Of a stretch of DNA of 64,000 nucleotides, positions 46,726-56,060 are shown piece by piece (position 1 is the stretch's first letter; each line of letters begins with the position of its first letter). A program made the translations under genes and the position numbers. The notes below the pieces were generated by a model. It saw only the letters and a list, made by a program, of their open reading frames with translations, was not told the DNA's origin and ran no database searches. This DNA comes from Stutzerimonas azotifigens DSM 17556 (GTDB lineage Bacteria; Pseudomonadota; Gammaproteobacteria; Pseudomonadales; Pseudomonadaceae): the NCBI RefSeq assembly GCF_000425625.1, contig NZ_KE384409.1, forward strand, positions 26,259-90,258. The letters run 5' to 3'.

Positions 46726-48228
46726 TCAGGCCTGCGGACGCATGTGCGGGAACAGGATCACGTCGCGGATCGACGGCGAGTCGGTCAACAGCATCACCAG
46801 GCGATCGATGCCGATGCCCTCGCCCGCGGTCGGCGGCATGCCGTATTCCAGCGCGCGGACGAAGTCGGCGTCGAAGTGCATGGCCTCGTCGTCGCCGGCG
46901 TCCTTGTCCTTGACCTGCTGGTGGAAGCGCTCGGCCTGGTCCTCGGCGTCGTTGAGCTCGGAATAGGCGTTGGCGATCTCGCGGCCGCCGATGAACAGCT
47001 CGAAGCGGTCGGTCACGCTCGGGTCGTCGTCGCTGCGACGGGCCAGCGGAGACACCTCGAAGGGATAGCGGGTGATGAAGGTCGGCTGCTCCAGCCTGTG
47101 CTCGACCAGCTCCTCGAAAATCATCGTCTGCAGCTTGCCCAGGCCCTCGAAGCCCTTGACGTCGGCTCCGGCCTTCTTGGCGATGGCCCGCGCGCGGTCG
47201 ATGTCCCTGAGGTCGTCGGCGCTGATCTCGGGGTTGAACTTGAGGATGGAATCGAACACCGAGAGCCGCGCGAAGGGTTCGCCGAAGTGGAACACCTTGC
47301 CCTGGTAGGGCACGTCGGTGGTGCCGAGCACCGCCAGGGCCAGCTCGCGGAACAACTCCTCGGTCAGGTCCATGTTGTCTTCGTAGTCGGCGTAGGCCTG
47401 GTAGAACTCGAGCATGGTGAACTCGGGGTTGTGCCGGGTCGAGACGCCTTCGTTGCGGAAGTTGCGGTTGATTTCGAAGACCCGCTCGAAGCCGCCGACC
47501 ACCAGGCGCTTGAGGTACAGCTCCGGTGCGATACGCAGGAACATCGGCAGGTCCAGCGCGTTGTGGTGGGTCTCGAACGGCTTGGCCGCGGCGCCGCCGG
47601 GGATGGTCTGCAGCATCGGCGTCTCGACTTCGAGGAAGTCGCGCTCGGAGAGGAAGCGGCGGATGTGCGCGATCACCTGCGAGCGTACGCGGAAGGTGTG
47701 ACGGGTTTCCTCGTTGACGATCAGGTCGACGTAGCGCTGGCGGTAGCGCTGCTCGGTGTCGGTCAGGCCATGGTGCTTGTCCGGCAGCGGGCGCAGCGAC
47801 TTGGTCAGCAGGCGCACGCCGGTCATGTGCACGTAGAGGTCGCCCTTGCCGGAGCGCGCCAGGGTGCCCTCGGCGGCGATGATGTCGCCCAGGTCCCAGT
47901 GCTTGATCGCCTCCAGCGTCTCGGCCGGCAGGCCCTTGCGGTCGACGTAGACCTGGATGCGCCCGGTCATGTCCTGCAGCACCATGAAGGCGCCACGGTT
48001 GAGCATGATGCGCCCGGCCACCTTGACCGGAATCGCCGCCGCTTCCAGCTCTTCCTTGCCCTTGTCCGCGTAGCGTTTCTGCAGGTCGCCCGCATAGCTG
48101 TCGCGGCGGAAGTCGTTGGGGAACGCGTTGCCCCTGGCGCGCTCGGCGGCCAGCTTTTCCTTGCGCAGGGCAATCAGTTGGTTCTCTTCTTCTTGAAGGG
48201 CGTGCTGGTTCAGCGGTTGTTCGCTCAT
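46726..48228 (-). CDS. lysS: Lysyl-tRNA synthetase (class II)
   Basis: A 500-residue class II synthetase that charges tRNA-Lys. The N-terminal OB-fold anticodon-binding domain (residues ~60-145, [20 protein letters not shown]) is followed by the catalytic core: motif 1 near [20 protein letters not shown], motif 2 [30 protein letters not shown], and motif 3 [14 protein letters not shown] at the C-terminus. Normal length. It follows prfB on the same strand, a common order, with a long inverted repeat between. Confidence 0.97.
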   Translation of the reverse strand: MSEQPLNQHALQEEENQLIALRKEKLAAERARGNAFPNDFRRDSYAGDLQKRYADKGKEELEAAAIPVKVAGRIMLNRGAFMVLQDMTGRIQVYVDRKGLPAETLEAIKHWDLGDIIAAEGTLARSGKGDLYVHMTGVRLLTKSLRPLPDKHHGLTDTEQRYRQRYVDLIVNEETRHTFRVRSQVIAHIRRFLSERDFLEVETPMLQTIPGGAAAKPFETHHNALDLPMFLRIAPELYLKRLVVGGFERVFEINRNFRNEGVSTRHNPEFTMLEFYQAYADYEDNMDLTEELFRELALAVLGTTDVPYQGKVFHFGEPFARLSVFDSILKFNPEISADDLRDIDRARAIAKKAGADVKGFEGLGKLQTMIFEELVEHRLEQPTFITRYPFEVSPLARRSDDDPSVTDRFELFIGGREIANAYSELNDAEDQAERFHQQVKDKDAGDDEAMHFDADFVRALEYGMPPTAGEGIGIDRLVMLLTDSPSIRDVILFPHMRPQA

Positions 48229-48299
48229 GGTTTCAAATGCCTGGCGCGTAAAGAGTGAATCGAAAAAAGTGACTACCGCGTAGGGGCCGTAGGGTCGGC

Positions 48300-48360
48300 G
48301 TAGGGTGGGCTTCAGCCCACCAACATGGCTCCGGTATTGGTGGGCTGAAGCCCACCCTAC
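48300..48360. repeat. Perfect 24-bp inverted repeat between prfB and lysS
   Basis: GTAGGGTGGGCTTCAGCCCA and four further bases (48300-48323) pair perfectly with 48337-48360 around a 13-nt loop. It lies 25 nt after the prfB stop and could end or stabilise that transcript. A half-copy, CACCCACCCTACG, follows at 48370-48383. Confidence 0.93.
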
Positions 48361-48384
48361 ATGACGACTACACCCACCCTACGC

Positions 48385-49480
48385 TTACAGCCCCTGCTTC
48401 AGGCTGGCGACGAGGTACTCGTCCAGGTCGCCATCGAGCACGCGGTCGCAGTCGCTGCGCTCGACGCCGGTACGCAGGTCCTTGATGCGCGACTGGTCCA
48501 GCACGTAGGAGCGGATCTGGTGGCCCCAGCCGATGTCGGACTTGGTGTCCTCCAGCGCCTGCGCGGCGGCGTTGCGCTTCATCATTTCCAGCTCGTACAG
48601 CTTGGCCCGCAACATCTTCATGGCGGTGTCCTTGTTGGCGTGCTGGGAGCGCTCGTTCTGGCAACTCACCACCGTGTTGGTCGGCAGGTGGGTGATGCGC
48701 ACTGCCGAATCGGTGGTGTTCACGTGCTGGCCGCCGGCGCCGGAGGAGCGGTAGGTGTCGATGCGCAGGTCCGCGGGGTTGATCTCGATCTCGATGTTGT
48801 CGTCGATTTCCGGCGAGGCGAACACCGCGCAGAACGAGGTGTGGCGGCGGTTGCCGGAGTCGAAGGGGCTCTTGCGCACCAGGCGGTGCACGCCGATCTC
48901 GGTGCGCAGCCAGCCGAAGGCGTATTCGCCGCGCACGTGCACGGTGGCGCTCTTGATGCCGGCGACCTCGCCCTCGGACAGTTCGACGATCTCGGCGGCG
49001 AAGCCGTGCTTGTCGGCCCAGCGCAGGTACATGCGCAGCAGCATGTTGGCCCAGTCCTGGGCCTCGGTGCCGCCGGAACCGGCCTGGATGTCGAGGTAGG
49101 CGTTGTTGGGGTCCATCTCGCCGCTGAACATGCGGCGGAATTCCAGTTGCTCGAGAATCTCGCGCAGGCGGTCGATTTCGGCGGCGACGTCGCTCACCGC
49201 GCCCTCGTCGTTCTCCTCGACCGCCATGTCCAGCAGGTCGCGGGAGTCGGCCAGGCTGCCCGTGAGGTCGTCGATGGTCTCGACGATCTGCGCCAGCGTG
49301 GCACGCTCGCGGCCGAGGTTCTGGGCGTATTCGGGCTTGTTCCAGACGTTCGGGTCTTCGAGCTCGCGCTCGACTTCGGTCAGGCGATCACGCTTGTGAT
49401 CGTAGTCAAAGATACCCCCGAATGGACTGGGTGCGATCGGACAGGTCCTTGATGCTGTTAAGGATCGGGTTGATTTCCAT
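48385..49480 (-). CDS. prfB: Peptide chain release factor 2 (with programmed +1 frameshift)
   Basis: RF2 ends translation at UGA and UAA. The zero frame starts ATG 49480 and runs 24 codons to an in-frame TGA (49408-49406); after a +1 shift it continues 340 codons, 364 residues in all, as for other RF2. The stop-recognising SPF is in [15 protein letters not shown] and the catalytic GGQ (residues 249-251) in [18 protein letters not shown] continuous frame starting at 49227 would lack the N-terminal domain, so both pieces must be joined. Confidence 0.95.
49405..49420 (-). other. Programmed +1 frameshift site of prfB
   Basis: On the minus strand the site reads CGG GGG TAT CTT TGA C: a Shine-Dalgarno-like GGGGG, then the slippery CTT, the stop TGA and C, exactly the arrangement by which RF2 senses its own shortage. 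E. coli has AGG in the first codon. Confidence 0.95.
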
Positions 49481-49580
49481 GGCGGTCAGCACTCTCGGTC
49501 TGGCGGTTCGAAAAGCCGGCGATTATAACGCAGCCACCGCGGGCTGACAGCCTTTGTCCCCTCCGATCCGGCCCGCCCGA

Positions 49581-50294
49581 TCAGGCGGCGCGGGCCTGCG
49601 CCTCCAGCTCCTGCTTGAGCGCGGGGTCGAGCTTGAGCTGGCGCGCCAGTTCGTCGAGGTAGGCGCGCTCCATGTACTGCTCCTCGTCGGTGGCGAGCAG
49701 GCTGGCCAGGTACATTTCCGCCGCCATTTCCGGCGTCTGCGCGGCGGCGGCGACGTCCGCCGGGTCCAGCGGCCGGTTCAGCTCCGCCTGTAGCCAGCGC
49801 TGCAGTTCGCCGTCGTCGGTGAGCCTGGTCATCTCGGCCTCGATCTGCTGGCGCTCCTGCTCGTCCACGTGGCCGTCGGCCTTGGCCGCGGCCACCAGCG
49901 CCTTGAGCACCGCCTGGCTGTGCCCCTCGACCTCCGCCGGCGGTACCCGGTCCACGGTCTGCGGCGCAGCCTGGGGCGCGGCCGCCTGCTGCGCCTGCCA
50001 GCTGCTGTAGGCCTTGTAGGCGAGCATGCCCAGCGCCGCCAGCCCGCCGTACTTGGCGGCCTTGCCGCCCAGGCGGCTGCGCTTGCTGCCGAGCAGCATG
50101 CCCATCGCGGCGGCGGCCAGCGCGTTGCCGCCGCCACCGGAGAGCATGCCGGACAGCCCGCCGCCACCCGCGCCGCCGCCGAGCAGGTCGCCGAGCCCGC
50201 CGGAAGAGCGGCCCGATGGATTGGCGGTCTTCTGCTGCTGCAGCACGGCCTGTCCGGATTTGAGCAGTTGATCGAGCAGGCCACTGGTTTTCAT
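49581..50294 (-). CDS. DUF533 / TerB-like protein
   Basis: A 237-residue protein. A glycine-rich stretch (residues ~30-60, GGLGDLLGGGAGGGGLSGML) and a hydrophobic segment with GSKRSRLGGKAAKYGGLAALGMLAYKAY (~65-95) precede a C-terminal helical TerB-like domain (HSQAVLKALVAAAKADGHVDEQERQQIEAEM), the usual DUF533 layout. TerB domains bind metal in tellurite-resistance proteins, but DUF533 proteins have no known role. It stands alone between prfB and the old yellow enzyme, all on the minus strand. Confidence 0.85.
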   Translation of the reverse strand: MKTSGLLDQLLKSGQAVLQQQKTANPSGRSSGGLGDLLGGGAGGGGLSGMLSGGGGNALAAAAMGMLLGSKRSRLGGKAAKYGGLAALGMLAYKAYSSWQAQQAAAPQAAPQTVDRVPPAEVEGHSQAVLKALVAAAKADGHVDEQERQQIEAEMTRLTDDGELQRWLQAELNRPLDPADVAAAAQTPEMAAEMYLASLLATDEEQYMERAYLDELARQLKLDPALKQELEAQARAA

Positions 50295-50316
50295 GGCAGG
50301 TCTCCTTTCGAATCGG

Positions 50317-51426
50317 TCATTCGGGCAGCCAGGGTACGTCGCGGATGGGCGTGTTGCGATGCGCCGCGCGGACGTACTGCGCCGGCCAGGGCACCGAGGC
50401 GTCGCCCAGGTAGTCCGCGGCGTGCAGTGGCCAGTAGGGGTCGCGCAGCAGTTCCCGCGCGAGCAGGATCAGGTCCGCCTGGCCGGTGCGCAGGATGTGT
50501 TCGGCCTGTACCGCCTCGGTGATCATGCCGACCGTGCCGGTGGCGACATTCGCCTCGCGCCGCACCCGCTCGGCGAACTGCGTCTGGTAGCCGGGGCCCA
50601 CCGGAATCTCGGCGTTGGCCGCGGTGCCGCCGGAGGACACGTCGATCAGGTCGACGCCGAGGCCCTTCAGCCGCCTGGCCAGCTCGACCGTCTCGTCCGG
50701 GTTCCAGCCGTCCTGCACCCAGTCGGTGGCGGACAGGCGGACGAACAGCGGCAGCTCCTCCGGCCAGACCTGGCGCACCGCCTGGGCGACCTCCAGCAAC
50801 AGGCGGATGCGGTTGTCGAACGAGCCGCCGTAGGCGTCCTCGCGGCGGTTGGACAGCGGCGACAGGAACTGATGCAGCAGGTAGCCGTGCGCGGCATGCA
50901 CCTCGGCGACCTTGAAGCCTGCCGCCAGCGAACGTTCGGCGGCGGTCACGAAGGCCTGGATGACCTCGGCGATGTCCGTCTGGTCCAGTTCCATCGGCAC
51001 CGCGTGCTGCGGGTCGAAGGCGATCGGCGAAGGGCCGACCGGCCGCCAGCCGCCCTCGGCCAGCGGCACGCTGCCGTGCTTGCCGAGCCAGGGTTGCCAG
51101 GTGCTCGCCTTGCGCCCGGCGTGGGCCAGCTGGATGCCGGCGAAGGCGCCCTGCGCCTCGATGAAGCGGGTGATGCGCCGCAGCGGCTCGACATGGGCGT
51201 CGCTCCAGATGCCCAGGTCCTGCGGCGAGATCCGCCCTTCGGGCACCACCGCGGTGGCCTCGACGATAACCAGGCCGGCACCGCCGACCGCGCGGCTGCC
51301 GAGGTGCACCAGGTGCCAGTCGTTGGCCATGCCGCCCTGTGCCGAGTACTGGCACATGGGCGAGACGGCGATTCGGTTGGGCAGCCTCAGCTCACGCAGG
51401 GTGAGCGGTTCGAAGAGTCTGGTCAT
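50317..51426 (-). CDS. Old yellow enzyme family NADH:flavin oxidoreductase (XenA/YqjM class)
   Basis: A 369-residue FMN TIM-barrel enzyme that reduces activated C=C bonds and, in XenA, nitro compounds. The class marks are RIAVSPMCQYSAQGG with Cys25 tuning the flavin, QLAHAGRKAS, the substrate-binding pair in VHAAHGYLLHQF, RREDAYGGSFDNR and, late, DLILLARELLRDPYWPL. Cys in the N-terminal SPMCQY places it in the thermophilic-like class with XenA and YqjM. It ends 22 nt before the DUF533 gene. Physiological substrate unknown. Confidence 0.92.
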   Translation of the reverse strand: MTRLFEPLTLRELRLPNRIAVSPMCQYSAQGGMANDWHLVHLGSRAVGGAGLVIVEATAVVPEGRISPQDLGIWSDAHVEPLRRITRFIEAQGAFAGIQLAHAGRKASTWQPWLGKHGSVPLAEGGWRPVGPSPIAFDPQHAVPMELDQTDIAEVIQAFVTAAERSLAAGFKVAEVHAAHGYLLHQFLSPLSNRREDAYGGSFDNRIRLLLEVAQAVRQVWPEELPLFVRLSATDWVQDGWNPDETVELARRLKGLGVDLIDVSSGGTAANAEIPVGPGYQTQFAERVRREANVATGTVGMITEAVQAEHILRTGQADLILLARELLRDPYWPLHAADYLGDASVPWPAQYVRAAHRNTPIRDVPWLPE

Positions 51427-51493
51427 GGAAGCCTCGCACTGTTCGATCCCTTATCGACCATCCCTGGCCCCGTCCGTTTCGACCGTAGCGGAT

Positions 51494-53590
51494 TCAGGCG
51501 GCCTCGACCCGCACCGGCACCCCGTTCAGCGCCGCGTTGCCGGACAGCGCGTCGAGCCGCCGTTCATCGGTGAGGTCGTTGGCGCTCGCCCCGGGCTGTC
51601 GCACCGCCACCTCCAGCTGCACCCCGGGCCGCGCATGCCCCCAGCCGTGCGGCAGGCTGACCACGCCGGGCATCACCTCCTCGCTGGCGGCCACTTCCAC
51701 CTCGATGCTGCCGACCCGCGAATGCACCCGCACCCGCTGGCCGTCCAGCAGTGCGCGCGACGCCAGGTCCGCTGGATGCATGAGTAGCTGGTGGCGCGGC
51801 TTGCCCTTCACCAGGCGATGGTAGTTGTGCATCCAGGAATTGTTGCTGCGCACGTGGCGGCGACCGATCAGCAGCAGTTGGCCCGACGCCGGCAACGGCT
51901 CGGCGGCGAAGCGCGCAAGGTCGGCCAGCAGCCGCGCGGGCGCCGCCTCGACCTGCCCGCTGTCGGTCTTCAGGCGCCCGGCGAGATTGGGCTTCAGCGG
52001 TCCGAGATCGACCCCATGGGGAGAGTCGCGCAGCGCCGCCACGCTCAGCGGATGCGCAGAGTCTCCGCCGTAGGGGCCGTGCCGCAGCGCCAGGTCGATC
52101 ATCTGTTCCGGCGGCAGCGTCGGCTTCAGCGGCAGGCCCATGCGCTCGGCATAGGCACGCGCCAGCCCGACGAAGATCTCCCAGTCGTGCAGGGCGCCGG
52201 CCGGCCGCGGTAGCAGCGCCTCGTTGAAGCGGCTGACGTTGCGCACCGCCAGCAGGTTGAAGGTCGAATCGTAGTGGTCGTGCTCGAGCGGCGCGGTGGG
52301 CGGCAGGACGACGTCGGCGTAGCGGGTGGTTTCGTTGAGGTAGAAGTCGACGCTGACCATGAACTCGAGGTCGTCCAGCGCCTGCTCGAGGCGCCGGCCG
52401 TTGGGCGTCGACAGCACCGGATTGCCAGCGACGGTGATCAGCGCCCTCACCTGCCCCTCGCCGGGCGTGAGCATTTCCTCGGCGAGCGCCGCGACCGGCA
52501 GTTCGCCGCCGTATTCAGGCAGCCCGGAGACGCGGCTCTGCCAGAGATCGAAGTGACCGCCTGACGCCGTCGCCACCAGGTCCACCGCCGGCTCGGTGCA
52601 CAGCGCCCCACCGACGCGGTCGAGGTTGCCGGTCAGCAGGTTGAGCAGCTGGATCAGCCACTGGCAGAGGGTGCCGAAGGCCTGGGTCGACACGCCCATG
52701 CGCCCGTAGCACACCGCCCGCTCGGCGCCGGCGAAGGCCCGCGCCAGCGCGCGGATCTGCCCGGCGGGAACGCCGCAGCGCAGGCTCATGGCCTCCACCG
52801 GGAAGGCCGACAGCGCCTCGCGCACCTTCTCCAGCCCTTGCACCGGCAGGTGGGAGGCTCGGGCCAGGCCTTCCTCGAACAGAGTGTTCAGCAGGCCCAG
52901 CAGCAGCGCCGCGTCCTCTCCCGGACGGATGAACAGGTGCTGGTCGGCGATCCTCGCCGTCTCGCTGAGCCGGGGATCGACCACCACGAAGCGACCGCCG
53001 CGCGCCTGGATGGCCCGCAGCCGCTTCTCGACGTTCGGCACGGTCATGATGCTGCCGTTGGAGGCCAGGGGATTGCCGCCGAGGATCAGCATGAAGTCGG
53101 TGTGGTCGATGTCGGGAATCGGCAACAGCAGCCCGTGCCCGTACATCAGGTGGCTGACCAAATGGTGCGGCAGTTGGTCGACCGAGGTTGCCGAATAGCG
53201 GTTGCGAGTCTTGAGCAGACCGAGGAAGTAGTTGCTGTGGGTCATCAGCCCGTAGTTGTGCACGCTTGGGTTGCCCTGGTAGACCGCCACCGCATTGTTG
53301 CCGTGCCGCTCGCGTACCTCGGCCAGGCGCCCGGCGACGAATTCGAAGGCCTCTTCCCAGCCCAGCGCCTGCCACTGGTCGCCGACCCGGCGCATGGGTT
53401 GGCGCAGGCGATCGGGATCATCCTGGATGTCTTGCAGGGCAACGGCTTTCGGGCAGATGTGGCCGCGGCTGAACGGGTCGTCGGGGTCGCCCTTGATCGA
53501 AAGGATGCGCGTGCCGTCGGTCTCGATCGCCAGGCCGCAGATGGCCTCGCACAGGTGGCAGGCACGGAAGTGCCGGGTGGTTGCGGTCAT
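51494..53590 (-). CDS. Molybdopterin-dependent oxidoreductase (formate-dehydrogenase-like)
   Basis: A 698-residue protein of the molybdopterin oxidoreductase (DMSO reductase) family. The N-terminal CHLCEAICGL ... GHICPKA binds a [4Fe-4S] cluster (C-x2-C-x3-C-x27-C). The molybdenum-cofactor domains follow (VYQGNPSVHNYGLMT; LILGGNPLASNGS; VVDPRLSETARIAD) and a C-terminal molydopterin-binding domain (LHPADLASRALLDGQRVRVHS; LPHGWGHARPGVQLE). No Tat signal, so it is cytoplasmic. I see neither a Cys nor SeCys that is clearly the metal ligand. Start ATG 53590 chosen because upstream codons lack a ribosome site. Redox partner not nearby. Confidence 0.88.
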   Translation of the reverse strand: MTATTRHFRACHLCEAICGLAIETDGTRILSIKGDPDDPFSRGHICPKAVALQDIQDDPDRLRQPMRRVGDQWQALGWEEAFEFVAGRLAEVRERHGNNAVAVYQGNPSVHNYGLMTHSNYFLGLLKTRNRYSATSVDQLPHHLVSHLMYGHGLLLPIPDIDHTDFMLILGGNPLASNGSIMTVPNVEKRLRAIQARGGRFVVVDPRLSETARIADQHLFIRPGEDAALLLGLLNTLFEEGLARASHLPVQGLEKVREALSAFPVEAMSLRCGVPAGQIRALARAFAGAERAVCYGRMGVSTQAFGTLCQWLIQLLNLLTGNLDRVGGALCTEPAVDLVATASGGHFDLWQSRVSGLPEYGGELPVAALAEEMLTPGEGQVRALITVAGNPVLSTPNGRRLEQALDDLEFMVSVDFYLNETTRYADVVLPPTAPLEHDHYDSTFNLLAVRNVSRFNEALLPRPAGALHDWEIFVGLARAYAERMGLPLKPTLPPEQMIDLALRHGPYGGDSAHPLSVAALRDSPHGVDLGPLKPNLAGRLKTDSGQVEAAPARLLADLARFAAEPLPASGQLLLIGRRHVRSNNSWMHNYHRLVKGKPRHQLLMHPADLASRALLDGQRVRVHSRVGSIEVEVAASEEVMPGVVSLPHGWGHARPGVQLEVAVRQPGASANDLTDERRLDALSGNAALNGVPVRVEAA

Positions 53591-53703
53591 GGCGGTGCCC
53601 GCCCTGTCGTTGTTGTGTGCAAGGACTCTAGGCGCAGCTTCCGGGAACCGCAAACACAGCCGATCGGAGCAAATGGGCGCGGATTCAGCCCATGGATGGG
53701 CCT

Positions 53704-55419
53704 TCAGCGCGGCGCGATGTGCGCCACCAGCAACTGCACGCTTTCCCGGCCACGGTACTCGTTCACGTCGAGCTTGAACGCCAGCTCCGCCCAGCGGATT
53801 TCACGGTTGGGCCAGAGCTCGCGGTCGATGTTGAAGGCGATGCCGTCCAGGGTGACCGAGCCGCATTCGGTCTTCAGCACCAGCTTCAGGTGGCGCTCCT
53901 TGAGCAGGCGCTGGTCCACCAGCTGGAACACGCCGTGGAACACCGGCTCGGGGAAATGCTGCCCCCAGGGGCCGGCGTGGCGCAGCGCGCGGGCCAGTTC
54001 GAGGTGGAACTCCTCGGGGCCGAGCTGGCCGTCGCTGAGCAGGCGCCCGGCCAGGTCGTCCTCGCACAGCTGGCGCCGTGCCTCGGCATCGAAGGCCGCG
54101 CAGAAGGCGCCGAGGTTCTCCTGCGGCAGCGACAGCCCGGCGGCCATCGCGTGCCCGCCGAACTTGCTGATCAGCCCCGGATGACGCGCGGCGACGGCAT
54201 CCAGCGCATCGCGGATGTGGAAGCCCGGCACCGAGCGCGCCGAACCCTTGAGCATGCCCTCCCCGGCATCGGCGAAGGCGATGGTCGGGCGGTGGTAACG
54301 CTCCTTCAGGCGCGAGGCGAGAATGCCGATCACGCCCTGGTGCCAGTCCGGCTCGAACACGCACAGGCCGAATGGCAGCCCCTCTTCCGGCAAGTCCTTC
54401 AGCTGTGCCAGCGCCTCGCGCTGCATGCCCTGCTCGATGGCCTTGCGGTCCTGGTTCAGCTGGTCGAGCTGCGCCGCCATGTCGCGCGCCAGCGCCTCGT
54501 CCTCGCAGAGCAGGCATTCGATGCCCAGCGACATGTCGTCCAGGCGCCCCGCGGCGTTGAGCCGGGGGCCGAGGATGAAGCCGAGATCGGTGGAGGTGAT
54601 GCGGCTGTGATCGCGCCCGGCGACTTCCAGGATCGCCTTGAGCCCCGGCCGCGCCCGCCCGGCGCGAATCCGCGCCAGCCCCTGGTGGACGAGGATGCGG
54701 TTGTTGGCATCCAGCGGCACCACGTCGGCCACGCTGCCCAGCGCGACCAGGTCGAGCAGGTCGCCGAGGTTCGGCTCGGGCAACTGGCGGCGGGCGAACC
54801 AGCCGTTCTCGCGCAGCCGCGCCCGCAGGGCGAGCAGCACGTAGAAGATCACCCCGACGCCGGCGATGCACTTGCTCGGAAAGGCGCATTCCGGCTGGTT
54901 CGGATTGACGATGGCGTCGGCCGCCGGCAGCTCCGGCCCCGGCAGGTGATGATCGGTGACCACCACCTTCAGGCCGGCGCCCTTGGCGGCGGCGACGCCT
55001 TCCACGCTGGAGATGCCGTTGTCGACGGTGACCAGCAGGTCGGGGCTGCGCTGCAGCGCCACCGCGACGATTTCCGGGGTGAGCCCGTAGCCGAACTCGA
55101 AACGGTTCGGCACCAGGTAGTCGACCTGGGCGGCGCCCAGTTGACGCAGACCGAGCACGCCCACCGCGCTGGCGGTGGCGCCGTCGGCATCGAAATCGCC
55201 GATGAACAGGATGCGCTGGCGGGCTTCCAGGGCCTCGACCAGGATCGTCACCGCCTCATCGATGCCGCGCAGCTGCGAATAGGGAATGAGGCGCGCCAGC
55301 CCCTTGTCCAGTTCCAGCGCAGAGCGCACGCCGCGGGCGGCATACAGGCGCGTCAGCAGGGGCGGCAGGTCGCCGAGGTCGGGCAGTCGTTCGGGCAGCG
55401 GGCGGGGTTCGATGCGCAT
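53704..55419 (-). CDS. recJ: Single-stranded-DNA-specific exonuclease RecJ
   Basis: A 571-residue 5'-3' exonuclease for recombination and mismatch repair. The DHH phosphoesterase motifs are FIGDFDADGATASAV near residue 75, VTVDNGISS, and VVTDHHLPGPELPAADAIVNPN near 160; the DHHA1 part includes SKFGGHAMAAGLSL. The C-terminal OB-fold follows. Length is as in other RecJ proteins. The ATG lies 16 nt after the stop of yaeQ on the same strand, so both may share a transcript. Confidence 0.95.
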   Translation of the reverse strand: MRIEPRPLPERLPDLGDLPPLLTRLYAARGVRSALELDKGLARLIPYSQLRGIDEAVTILVEALEARQRILFIGDFDADGATASAVGVLGLRQLGAAQVDYLVPNRFEFGYGLTPEIVAVALQRSPDLLVTVDNGISSVEGVAAAKGAGLKVVVTDHHLPGPELPAADAIVNPNQPECAFPSKCIAGVGVIFYVLLALRARLRENGWFARRQLPEPNLGDLLDLVALGSVADVVPLDANNRILVHQGLARIRAGRARPGLKAILEVAGRDHSRITSTDLGFILGPRLNAAGRLDDMSLGIECLLCEDEALARDMAAQLDQLNQDRKAIEQGMQREALAQLKDLPEEGLPFGLCVFEPDWHQGVIGILASRLKERYHRPTIAFADAGEGMLKGSARSVPGFHIRDALDAVAARHPGLISKFGGHAMAAGLSLPQENLGAFCAAFDAEARRQLCEDDLAGRLLSDGQLGPEEFHLELARALRHAGPWGQHFPEPVFHGVFQLVDQRLLKERHLKLVLKTECGSVTLDGIAFNIDRELWPNREIRWAELAFKLDVNEYRGRESVQLLVAHIAPR

Positions 55420-55435
55420 GGGTCGTCGCTCGTGC

Positions 55436-55975
55436 TCAGCGTTCGCCGATCAGCCATTCGAGCGGAATCTCGTGCTGGCCACGCTCGTCGGTGACGAAGA
55501 GCGTGCCCTCGCTGATCATGACGCTCCACTGGATGCTGCGCGGCAGGTCTTCGGTCAGCGCCAGCAGGGGCTCGACGCCGAGCGCGGCGACCGACAGGTT
55601 CTTCAGCCCGCGCACCCCGTCCAGCACCTTGGTCTGCCAGACCCGCGTGTTGCCATAGGCCAGCAGGCTCATCCGCTCGGCGCGACGCGAGCACCAGGTC
55701 AGGCGCTCGGCGTCCGGCTGGCCGACCTCGATCCAGTGCAGCACGCGGTCGTCCAGGCTCTTCTGCCACAGCGCCGGCTCGTCCACGTCGGACAACCCCC
55801 GCCCGAAGGCCAGCTGCTCGTCGTACCAGAGCGCATAGGCGATCAGCCGCGCACCGAGGCGCTCCTCGGTCTCGGAGGGGTGGCGCGCGACCGTGAAGCG
55901 CAGGTTTTCGTAGACCCCGCGATCCAGGTCGGTGAGGTTGAGTTCGACTTTATAGGGAGTGGCTTGCAGTGCCAT
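55436..55975 (-). CDS. yaeQ: YaeQ family protein
   Basis: A 179-residue protein of the YaeQ family, with a PD-(D/E)XK nuclease-like fold but unproven activity. Marks are MALQATPYKVELNLTDLDRGVYENLRFTVARHPSETEERL near the start, GLSDVDEPALWQKSLDDR, WIEVGQPDAERL and the late PLEWLIGER. In E. coli it was noted as a suppressor of rfaH-related phenotypes; its role remains unclear. Ends 16 nt before recJ. Confidence 0.9.
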   Translation of the reverse strand: MALQATPYKVELNLTDLDRGVYENLRFTVARHPSETEERLGARLIAYALWYDEQLAFGRGLSDVDEPALWQKSLDDRVLHWIEVGQPDAERLTWCSRRAERMSLLAYGNTRVWQTKVLDGVRGLKNLSVAALGVEPLLALTEDLPRSIQWSVMISEGTLFVTDERGQHEIPLEWLIGER

Positions 55976-56060
55976 GAGCGGGCCGTCGCCTGGAAGGAGG
56001 GGGCGCAGTCTAGCAAACCGGGGCGGCGCCGGCTCGCTGGCGGATCGGCGGCCGCCGCGC

